This document shows positions 55,509-64,000 of a stretch of 64,000 nucleotides of DNA, piece after piece. Both the position numbers and the translations under genes were made by a program. The first letter of the stretch is position 1. Every line of letters starts with the position of its first letter. This DNA comes from Rhodoferax sp. (GTDB lineage Bacteria > Pseudomonadota > Gammaproteobacteria > Burkholderiales > Burkholderiaceae_C). The stretch covers positions 1,285,449 through 1,349,448 of the forward strand of contig JACKLK010000001.1 of assembly GCA_024236015.1 (NCBI GenBank), written 5' to 3'. The notes below the pieces were generated by a model, which had not been told where the DNA came from, searched no databases, and was given only the letters and a program-made list of their open reading frames with translations.

Positions 55509-56756
55509 TCAGGACAGCAGGTCGGACAAGGCGATGAATCGAACGGTGTCGCCACGCGCGACGGTCTGGCCGGGCGGATTGTCGACCAGGCCGTCGCCCC
55601 AGACCGCCGAGGTCAACACGCCCGAACTCTGGTTGGGGAACAGGTCGAGCCCGCCCTGGGCATTGCGCCGCACCCGCAGGAACTCGCGCCGCCTGTCGGC
55701 CCGCGGCCAGTCGAAATCGGCACGCGCGGACACCGTCACCGGAGCCACGTCGACGACGCCTTGCAGGCGCAGCAGGAAAGGCCGTACCAGCAGCGCAAAG
55801 GTGACGAAGCTCGACACCGGATTGCCGGGCAAGCCGATGAACCGGGCCTCTCCGACATGGCCATACGCGAAGGGCTTGCCCGGCTTGATCGCGATCTGCC
55901 ACAGGTCGAGTCCGCCCAGCGACTGCACGGCCGGTCGGATATGGTCTTCCTCGCCGACGGAGACACCACCGCTGGTCAGGATCAGGTCGTGCTCGCGCGA
56001 TGCGTCGCGCAAGGCATCGACGGTGGCGTCGCGCCGATCGGGCACGATGCCCAGGTCGCTGACCGTGCATCCGAGGCGTTGCAGCATGGCCCGCAGGAAA
56101 AATCGGTTGGAGTTGTAGATCGCGCCCGGTCGCATGTCGGCCGGCGCCACTTCGCCGGGCATCACCAGCTCATCGCCCGTGGAGAACAGCGCCACGCGGG
56201 GACGCCGCACCACCTGCAATGCGTCCAGGCCCACGGCCGCGGCCATGCCCAGGCCGGCCGGGGACAGGCGCATGCCGCGCGGCAACACGACCGCCGAACG
56301 GGTCACGTCCTCGCCGGCACGGCGGATCCACTGGCCCGCTTGCGGCACGACGTCGACCCGCACGCGTGCCGGCTGGTCGGGCGCGGCCTCGGACACGACG
56401 GTGCAGTCCTCCTGCATCACGACCGCATCGGCGCCGGGCGGAATCGGGGCGCCGGTGAAGATGCGGGCGGCCTCGCCCAGCCGCAGCGGCTGGCCGGACG
56501 ATCCGGCGGCAATGCGCTGGGTCACCGCGAGCACTGCGCCGGCACCGGTCAGGCCGGAGCAGGCCAGCGCATAGCCGTCCATCGAACTGTTGTCCTGCGG
56601 CGGCACCTGCAGACCGGACACCACGTCCTGCGCCAGCACACGACCATCGGCGTCGAACGTGGACACCGCCTGCACCTGCGCCAGCGGCGTGACCGACGCG
56701 AGCAGCCGCGCCAGCGCGTCATCGAGCGGCAACAAGGGCGGGCGGGACGTCGTCAT
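55509..56756 (-). CDS. moeA: Molybdopterin molybdenumtransferase
   Basis: 415 residues. Conserved MoeA segments include DNSSMDGYAL, FTGAPIPPGADAVVMQE, the GDELV motif of domain III (ALFSTGDELVMPG), LTSGGVSVGEEDH and GLPGNPVSS. It inserts molybdate into adenylylated molybdopterin. It lies 33 bp after thrC and 3 bp before moaD, in one unit with the threonine genes. Confidence 0.96.
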   Translation of the reverse strand: MTTSRPPLLPLDDALARLLASVTPLAQVQAVSTFDADGRVLAQDVVSGLQVPPQDNSSMDGYALACSGLTGAGAVLAVTQRIAAGSSGQPLRLGEAARIFTGAPIPPGADAVVMQEDCTVVSEAAPDQPARVRVDVVPQAGQWIRRAGEDVTRSAVVLPRGMRLSPAGLGMAAAVGLDALQVVRRPRVALFSTGDELVMPGEVAPADMRPGAIYNSNRFFLRAMLQRLGCTVSDLGIVPDRRDATVDALRDASREHDLILTSGGVSVGEEDHIRPAVQSLGGLDLWQIAIKPGKPFAYGHVGEARFIGLPGNPVSSFVTFALLVRPFLLRLQGVVDVAPVTVSARADFDWPRADRRREFLRVRRNAQGGLDLFPNQSSGVLTSAVWGDGLVDNPPGQTVARGDTVRFIALSDLLS

Positions 56757-56789
56757 GGGCAGCGGCTCCGGAGGTTTCGGCGGATGTGA

Positions 56790-58243
56790 TCAGGCCACGG
56801 CGGCCGGCACGCCCTGGCAGCGGGCGACGATGAAGGCCTTGATGGCTTCGAGGTCGGGCGGCAGCGTCACGACCCGTTTGGGCAGGTTCTCGATGCCCTC
56901 GAAGGCCGCGGGCCGCAGCGGCTCGCGTCCCAGGGCTTCGACGATGGTGGCGGCAAACTTGATCGGCAATGCGGTCTCGAGCACGATCATCGGGTATTGC
57001 GGGTGCAGGTGTTCGCGCGCGACCTTGATGCCGTCGGCGGTATGTGTGTCGACCATCTGCTGGCGATCGTTCCAGCATGCGCGGATCGTCGCGAGCCGGT
57101 CCGCGTGGGTGCTGCGACCGCTGGCAAATCCGTAGGTCGTCGCCGCCTGGGCAAACGCCGGATGGGCGCCGAGGTCGAACACACCTTCGCGGCCGAGCCG
57201 GTCGCCGAAGAGCTCACGCACCTGGGCGGCGTCGCGCCCGAGCAGGTCGAACACGAAACGCTCGAAGTTCGACGCCTTGGAGATGTCCATTGACGGAGAG
57301 GATGTCTCGTGGGTATCGGCGCTGCTGCGCACCCGATAGACGCCGGTACGGAAGAACTCGTCCAGCACGTCGTTCTCGTTGGTGGCCACGACCAGCATGT
57401 CGATCGGCAGGCCCATCATGCGCGCGACATGGCCGGCGCAGACATTGCCGAAGTTGCCCGACGGCACGGTGAAGCGCACCGGCTGGTCGTTCGCGCGCGT
57501 GGCCTGGAAATAACCGGCGAAGTAATACACCACCTGCGCCACCAGCCGTGCCCAGTTGATCGAGTTGACGGTGCCGATGCGGTAGCGGCGTTTGAAGTCC
57601 AGGTCGTTCGACACCGCCTTGACCAGGTCCTGGCAGTCGTCGAACACGCCTTCGATGGCGATGTTGTGGATGTTCTCGTCCATCAGGCTGAACATCTGCG
57701 CCTGCTGGAACGGGCTCATGCGTCCGGCGGGACTGGTCATGAACACCGACACGCCGCGCTTGCCGCGCATCGCGTATTCGGCTGCGCTGCCGGTGTCGCC
57801 GCTGGTGGCACCCAGGATGTTGAGCGTCTCGCCGCGGCGCGCCAGTTCGTATTCGAACAGGTTGCCCAGCAGCTGCATCGCCATGTCCTTGAACGCCAGC
57901 GTCGGGCCATTGGACAAGGCTTCGAGATACAGCGGCGCTCCGCCCGCCTGGGCGGGGTCGAGCACCCGCAGCGGCACGATCGCCTCGGTGCCGAACACGG
58001 CCGGCGTGTAGGTGCGTTCGCACAGCGCGCGCAGGTCGGATGGCGGAATGTCGTCGATGTACAGCGACAGGATTTCGAACGCCAGCTCGGCGTACGGCAG
58101 GGCCCGCCAGCGCGTCAGCGTGGCATCGTCGACCTGCGGATAGTGTTCGGGCAGGTACAAGCCGCCATCGGGCGCCAGGCCCTCGAGCAGGATGTCGCAG
58201 AAACGCTGGCCGCTGGCATGGCCACGGGTGGAGACATATTGCA

Positions 58244-58244
<1 letters not shown>
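56790..58244 (-). CDS. thrC: Threonine synthase
   Basis: 484 residues, PLP fold type II. MQYVSTRGHASGQRFCDILLE is a typical ThrC N-terminus, the PLP lysine is in PTLAFKDMAMQ, and GATSGDTGSAAEYA binds the phosphate. It turns phosphohomoserine into threonine. Its ATG overlaps the hom stop by one base (TGATG), which indicates coupled translation. Confidence 0.97.
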
Positions 58245-59602
<1,358 letters not shown>

Positions 59603-59658
59603 GCAATAGTCTTCTTGGTTGATGGCGTTGGAATGCAGCGCGTTGCCGGCCCCGTGGC

Positions 59659-60945
59659 TCAGGCCCGGGCTGCCACCAGTTTCACGGATGCCGACGCGGA
59701 TGCGGCCGCGCGGGCGCGTTCGTCCGCATGGCGATGGCGGTAATGCTCGAGGAATCGGGCCATGCGGCCGATCGCCTCGCGCAGGTCGTCCTCGTGCGGC
59801 AGGAACACGATGCGGAAATGGTCGGGCTCGGCCCAGTTGAAGCCGGTCCCCTGCACCAGCATGACCTTGGTCTCCTGCAGCAACTCGAGGATGAACTCCT
59901 GGTCGTCGCGGATCGGGTAGATCTCGGGGTCGAGCCGGGGGAACATGTACAACGCGGCCTGCGGCTTGACGCAGCTCACGCCCGGAATCGCGGTGATGAG
60001 CTCGTAGGCCAGGTCGCGCTGGCGCCGCAAGCGCCCGCCCTCGGCGATCAGGTCGTTGATGCTCTGGTAGCCGCCGAGCGCGGTCTGGATTGCCCATTGC
60101 CCCGGCACGTTCGGACACAGCCGCAGGTTGGACATCATGTTCAGGCCGTCGATGTAGTCCTTGGCCACGAACTTGTCGCCGGACACCACCATCCACCCGG
60201 CGCGATAGCCGCAGGAGCGGTAACTCTTGCTCAGGCTGTTGAAGGTCAGCGTCAACACGTCGTCGCTGAGCGAACCCATGGCCGTGTGTTGCGCGCCGTC
60301 GTACAGGATCTTGTCGTAGACCTCGTCGGCGAAGATGGCCAGGCCGAACTCGCGCGCGATCTCGATGATGCCGCGCAACAGGTCGTCCGAATACAAGGCT
60401 CCCGTCGGATTGTTCGGGTTGATCACGACGATGCCCTTGGTGCGGGGCGTGACCTTGGCGCGAATGTCGGCCAGGTCGGGCATCCAGCCGCGCGACTCGT
60501 CGCACCGGTAATGCACCGGCACCCCGCCGGACAACACGACGGCGGCCGTCCACAACGGATAGTCCGGCGACGGAATCAGCATCTCGTCGCCATCGTTGAG
60601 CAAGGCGTTGCTGGCCATCACGATCAGCTCCGAGGCGCCATTGCCCAGGTAGATGTCATCGAGCGTCACGCCCGCGATGCCTTGCTGCTGGGTGTAGTGC
60701 ATGACCGCCTTGCGCGCGGCGAAGATGCCCTTGCTGTCCGAATACCCGGACGAGTTCGGCAGGTTGCGGATCATGTCCTGCTGGATCTCCTCGGGCGAAT
60801 CGAAGCCGAACACGGCCAGGTTGCCGATGTTGAGCTTGATGATCTTGTGGCCTTCGTCCTCCATGCGCTGGGCGCACTCGAGGATCGGGCCACGGATGTC
60901 GTAGCAGACGTTGTCAAGCTTGGTCGATTTGCGAATCGTCTTCAT
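59659..60945 (-). CDS. alaA: AlaA-type PLP aminotransferase
   Basis: 428 residues, class I aminotransferase. The PLP lysine is in SLSKSYRSCGYRAGW; NPNNPTGALYS and DEVYDKILYDG are also present. It is closest in pattern to AlaA, which makes alanine from pyruvate and glutamate. It is the first gene of the alaA-hom-thrC-moeA-moaD unit. ATG at 60945 has an AGGAG-like site. A divergent gene starts 73 bp away. Confidence 0.88.
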   Translation of the reverse strand: MKTIRKSTKLDNVCYDIRGPILECAQRMEDEGHKIIKLNIGNLAVFGFDSPEEIQQDMIRNLPNSSGYSDSKGIFAARKAVMHYTQQQGIAGVTLDDIYLGNGASELIVMASNALLNDGDEMLIPSPDYPLWTAAVVLSGGVPVHYRCDESRGWMPDLADIRAKVTPRTKGIVVINPNNPTGALYSDDLLRGIIEIAREFGLAIFADEVYDKILYDGAQHTAMGSLSDDVLTLTFNSLSKSYRSCGYRAGWMVVSGDKFVAKDYIDGLNMMSNLRLCPNVPGQWAIQTALGGYQSINDLIAEGGRLRRQRDLAYELITAIPGVSCVKPQAALYMFPRLDPEIYPIRDDQEFILELLQETKVMLVQGTGFNWAEPDHFRIVFLPHEDDLREAIGRMARFLEHYRHRHADERARAAASASASVKLVAARA

Positions 60946-61018
60946 AGGAGTGTCCGGCGCGCGGGCCTGTACAGCGGGAAACCTATAATTTGACCACAGT
61001 TGCGCCCGCCGCCGCCCG

Positions 61019-61399
61019 ATGAAACTCCACCCCGATCAATCCTCTGTCCAGACCATCTCCAGCTACGGCGATGGCTGGATCGCCGTCGACGGCGAGCGCA
61101 TTGCGCACAGCGTGATCATCGGCTCGGACGGCCAGCGCCTGGCCTGGCACTGCGAGCGTTTTGCCGACCTGGGCGCCGCGCATTTCCAGCAGCTGGCCGA
61201 GCTCGGCACCGAACTGGTGATCTTCGGCAGCGGCGGCCGGATCCGGTTTCCGCAGCCGGCCTGGCTGGCGCCGCTGATGGAGCGCCGCATCGGCCTGGAG
61301 ACCATGGATACCCAGGCCGCATGCCGCACCTACAACATCCTGGCGGGCGAAGGACGCAAGGTCGCAGTGGCACTGTTGATCGAAGTTCAGCCGCATTGA
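61019..61399 (+). CDS. Mth938-like (DUF498) domain protein
   Basis: 126 residues of the Mth938/NDUFAF3 family: ISSYGDGWIAVDGERIAHSV, VIFGSGGRIRFP and the MDTQAACRTYNILAGEGRKV segment. The eukaryotic relative helps assemble respiratory complex I; the bacterial role is unclear. A TATAAT -10-like box (60984-60989) lies 29 bp upstream of the ATG, without a good -35. Confidence 0.87.
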   Translation: MKLHPDQSSVQTISSYGDGWIAVDGERIAHSVIIGSDGQRLAWHCERFADLGAAHFQQLAELGTELVIFGSGGRIRFPQPAWLAPLMERRIGLETMDTQAACRTYNILAGEGRKVAVALLIEVQPH

Positions 61400-61541
61400 G
61401 GTTTCTTGCGGGTGTTTTGCGGTTAAAATACCGGACTTCGGTCGAGGCGCTCCACCCCCTGCATCTGCTCCACACGCGAGCGGGCCTGCAGGCCCGGCGC
61501 CAGACCCTGACACATCCAGCACGAGAAGACCCAAGCACCTT

Positions 61542-62018
61542 ATGGCGATCGTTGTCAACAAACCCCTCCCCGAATTCGAAGCCGTCGCCACCAACGGTGT
61601 GAAGGTGACCAACACCAGTCACCTGGGCGCGACGATGGTGCTGTATTTCTATCCCAAGGACAACACGCCCGGCTGTACCACCGAGGCCATGCAGTTCCGC
61701 GACAAGTACAAGGATTTCGTGAAGGCCGGCGCAACGGTGTTCGGCGTCTCGCGCGACAACATGAAGTCGCACGACGATTTCAAGCTCAAGCTGGAACTGC
61801 CGTTCGAACTGATCGCCGACACCGAAGAGAAGATGTGCCACATGTTCGGCGTGGTCAAGAACAAGATCATGTACGGCAAGAAGGTCAAGGGCATCGAGCG
61901 CAGCACCTTCCTGATCGGCGCCGATGGCGTGCTCAAGGAAGAATGGCGCGGACTCAAGGTTCCCGGCCATGTCGACGAAGTGCTCAAGGCCGTGAAGGCG
62001 CTGAAGAAATCCGCCTGA
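61542..62018 (+). CDS. bcp: Peroxiredoxin of the PrxQ/Bcp type
   Basis: 158 residues, thioredoxin fold. The peroxidatic Cys is in DNTPGCTTEAMQFRD and the conserved Arg in VSRDNMKSH. The resolving Cys found five residues after the first in many PrxQ proteins is absent (Met/Gln region), so it may act as a 1-Cys type or use another thiol; a Cys occurs later in EKMCHMFG. It reduces peroxides at the expense of thioredoxin or another thiol. Confidence 0.9.
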   Translation: MAIVVNKPLPEFEAVATNGVKVTNTSHLGATMVLYFYPKDNTPGCTTEAMQFRDKYKDFVKAGATVFGVSRDNMKSHDDFKLKLELPFELIADTEEKMCHMFGVVKNKIMYGKKVKGIERSTFLIGADGVLKEEWRGLKVPGHVDEVLKAVKALKKSA

Positions 62019-62093
62019 CCGACCCCGCTCGACCCCCACACGGCTCATGCATAATGGGCCATGCATCGGAGTTCAGCAACCGTTTCCGCAACG

Positions 62094-62122
62094 AAGCCGC
62101 CTTGGTCCAGGGCGGCTTTCTT
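62094..62122 (+). terminator. Terminator after the peroxiredoxin gene
   Basis: AAGCCGCC (62094-62101) pairs with GGCGGCTT (62111-62118), followed by T-rich sequence (TTCTTGTTT). It lies 76 bp after the stop codon and separates the gene from phoH. Confidence 0.75.
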
Positions 62123-62190
62123 GTTTGTGGGCTGCGTGCGGGGCGATCCTCCGGCGCCGACAACTTTCCCTTCCGTGAGTACCCAGGACC

Positions 62191-63924
62191 ATGCCACTGC
62201 CACCCGCTCCCACCAAACGTGCTGCTCTGCTGACCAGCAAGGCATTTGAGGCCACCGCCAGCAGCGTTTCCCGAGCCAGACGCAAGACCGCCGGCACCGC
62301 TCCGGGCATCCGCGAGACCGTCCCGGACATCGGCATGGCCATGGTGCCTTCCGGCGAACCGACGACAACCGCCCGCCCGCAGGGCCGGGCCCCCGCCAAG
62401 CCGGCGGCGCGCGCCCTGCACAGCGTCCCGGTGGCCGAAACCGCAGCGGCCGGTGCCGCCCCCGAGACCGCGCCGCGGCCGCGGCGCCGCAAGACCATGG
62501 GCAATCCCAAGCTGTTCGTGCTCGACACCAACGTGCTGCTGCACGATCCGATGTGCCTGTTCCGTTTCGAGGAACACGACATCTTCCTGCCGATGATCGT
62601 GCTCGAGGAACTCGACGCACACAAGAAGGGCATGACCGAAGTCGCCCGCAACGCCCGCCAGACCAGCCGCTGGCTCGACGCACTGGCAGGCGCCGACGGC
62701 GCCGACATCGGCGCCGGCTTGCCGCTGGACAGCACCGGCCACAGCGACGCCGGCGGCAAGCTGTTCTTCCAGACCCAGACACTGGACTTTTCGCTGCCGA
62801 CCAGCCTGCCCCAGGGCAAGGCCGACAACCAGATCCTGGGCGTGGTCGAGGCGCTGGGCCGGCAACAACGGGCGGCCCAGCAAGGCAAGACGGCAGACGA
62901 GCGCAAGGCGCGCGATGTCGTGCTGGTGTCCAAGGACATCAACATGCGCGTCAAGGCGCGTGCGCTGGGCCTGGCCACCGACGACTACCAGAACGACAAG
63001 ACACTGGCCGACGGCGACCTGCTGTACTCCGGGGCACAGGCCTTGCCGTCGGATTTCTGGGCCACGCATGGCCAGACCGTCGAAAGCTGGCAACAAGGCG
63101 TGCACACCTTCTACCGGATCAACGGGCCGGTGGTACCGAGCCTGATGATCAACCAGTTCGTCTATTTCGAATCACCGGGCGAACCCAGCCTGTACGCGCG
63201 GGTCACCGAGATCCGCGGCAAGACCGCGGTGCTCAAGACGCTGAAGGACTACACCCACCTCAAGAACGCGGTCTGGGGCGTGACCACCCGCAACCGGGAG
63301 CAGAACTTCGCGATGAACCTGCTGATGGATCCGGAGGTGGACTTCGTCACGCTGACGGGAACCGCCGGCACCGGCAAGACGCTGATGGCGCTGGCCTCGG
63401 GACTGACGCAGGTGCTCGACGACCGTCGTTATACCGAGATCATCGTGACCCGGGCCACGGTCAGCGTCGGGGAAGACATCGGCTTCCTGCCCGGTACCGA
63501 GGAAGAAAAGATGGGCCCGTGGATGGGGGCACTGGACGACAACCTGGAGGTGCTGGGCAAGACCGACACCGGCGCGGGCGAATGGGGTCGAGCGGCGACC
63601 AGCGAACTGATCCGCAGCCGGATCAAGGTCAAGAGCATGAACTTCATGCGGGGCCGTACCTTCCTGAACAAATACGTCATCATCGACGAGGCGCAGAACC
63701 TCACGCCCAAGCAGATGAAGACCCTGATCACCCGCGCCGGGCCGGGCACCAAGATCATCTGCATGGGCAACCTGGCGCAGATCGACACGCCCTACCTGAC
63801 CGAAGGGTCGTCAGGCCTGACCTTCGCGGTCGACAAGTTCAAGGGCTGGCCGCACAGCGGCCATATCACGCTGGCCCGGGGCGAACGCTCCCGCCTGGCC
63901 GACTTCGCCAGCGAAGTGTTGTGA
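62191..63924 (+). CDS. PIN-PhoH family protein
   Basis: 577 residues. The first about 105 residues are low complexity. A PIN-type nuclease domain follows (LFVLDTNVLLHDP with the metal-binding Asp, later VLVSKDINMRVKAR), then a PhoH ATPase domain (about 360-570) with Walker A GTAGTGKTLMALA and Walker B VIIDEAQNLTP. The PIN-PhoH fusion is known as a combined RNase/RNA helicase in other bacteria. A short PhoH without PIN is the alternative paralogue, not present here. Confidence 0.93.
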   Translation: MPLPPAPTKRAALLTSKAFEATASSVSRARRKTAGTAPGIRETVPDIGMAMVPSGEPTTTARPQGRAPAKPAARALHSVPVAETAAAGAAPETAPRPRRRKTMGNPKLFVLDTNVLLHDPMCLFRFEEHDIFLPMIVLEELDAHKKGMTEVARNARQTSRWLDALAGADGADIGAGLPLDSTGHSDAGGKLFFQTQTLDFSLPTSLPQGKADNQILGVVEALGRQQRAAQQGKTADERKARDVVLVSKDINMRVKARALGLATDDYQNDKTLADGDLLYSGAQALPSDFWATHGQTVESWQQGVHTFYRINGPVVPSLMINQFVYFESPGEPSLYARVTEIRGKTAVLKTLKDYTHLKNAVWGVTTRNREQNFAMNLLMDPEVDFVTLTGTAGTGKTLMALASGLTQVLDDRRYTEIIVTRATVSVGEDIGFLPGTEEEKMGPWMGALDDNLEVLGKTDTGAGEWGRAATSELIRSRIKVKSMNFMRGRTFLNKYVIIDEAQNLTPKQMKTLITRAGPGTKIICMGNLAQIDTPYLTEGSSGLTFAVDKFKGWPHSGHITLARGERSRLADFASEVL

Positions 63925-63939
63925 CGATACCTTGGTGCC

Positions 63940-63968
63940 AGCGCAAGAATCGCTGCGCTTGTTTCTTG
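63940..63968 (+). terminator. Possible terminator after phoH
   Basis: AGCGCA (63940-63945) pairs with TGCGCT (63954-63959), followed by TGTTTCTT. A short stem, so moderate confidence. Confidence 0.5.
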
Positions 63969-64000
63969 GTCTGGCACACAAGGGGAACAGCCGGACAGCT

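Overview
The window is about 64 kb of GC-rich chromosome from a betaproteobacterium, most likely order Burkholderiales and resembling Comamonadaceae. The evidence is the gene order thrS-infC-rpmI-rplT-pheS-pheT-ihfA-merR-tRNA-Pro, the alaA-hom-thrC-moeA-moaD block, the lysine/alanine-rich H1-like protein, and the uniformly high-GC codon use. No insertion sequence, phage, integrase, CRISPR array or rRNA was seen. The tRNA-Pro is the only RNA gene found. Nearly all genes look intact; only the first is cut by the window edge.

Layout. 1-4.5 kb: end of an acyl-CoA ligase, a DUF455 ferritin-like protein, a degenerate EAL-HDOD protein and an alpha/beta hydrolase. 4.5-10.2 kb (minus strand): a thioredoxin-like protein, a Sir2 protein and a 1355-residue fusion of an alpha/beta-hydrolase (lipase-like) domain with a C-terminal CHAT caspase-like domain. 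This is the least conventional gene here. 10.3-13.1 kb: a flavodoxin-like reductase, a membrane-anchored TlpA-type protein and an SDR. 13.2-21.6 kb (minus): the translation operon. infC starts at an ATC codon, a 27-bp tandem repeat lies in the infC-rpmI spacer, and thrS is preceded by a threonine-rich leader peptide and an intrinsic terminator, which is the layout of a ribosome-mediated attenuator. 21.6-23.4 kb: isocitrate lyase with two palindromic operator candidates.

23.4-33.7 kb (minus) is one long polyamine locus: agmatinase, gamma-glutamylputrescine oxidase, gamma-glutamyl-GABA hydrolase, gamma-glutamylputrescine synthetase, a putrescine-type aminotransferase and a PotFGHI-type ABC importer. 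Together they would import putrescine or make it from agmatine, and degrade it towards GABA. The aldehyde dehydrogenase step is not encoded here. 33.8-39.3 kb resembles a trans-4-hydroxyproline catabolic cluster: epimerase, DapA-family deaminase, FAD dehydrogenase, a divergent PAS-AraC regulator, an RraA-fold protein and a DMT exporter.

39.6-47.2 kb: a histone H1-like/SWIB protein, ProQ with an orphan ABC ATPase, a ThDP enzyme, two divergent MFS transporters, a hotdog thioesterase and a DUF883 membrane protein. 47.2-53.3 kb: clpB with a sigma-32-like -35 element, two small conserved proteins and a DUF4212/sodium:solute symporter pair. 53.5-61 kb (minus): molybdopterin genes moaE, moaD and moeA followed upstream by thrC, hom and alaA. 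moaE is separated from moaD by an opposite-strand DHDPS-family gene. 61-64 kb: an Mth938-like protein, a PrxQ-type peroxiredoxin and a PIN-PhoH ATPase.
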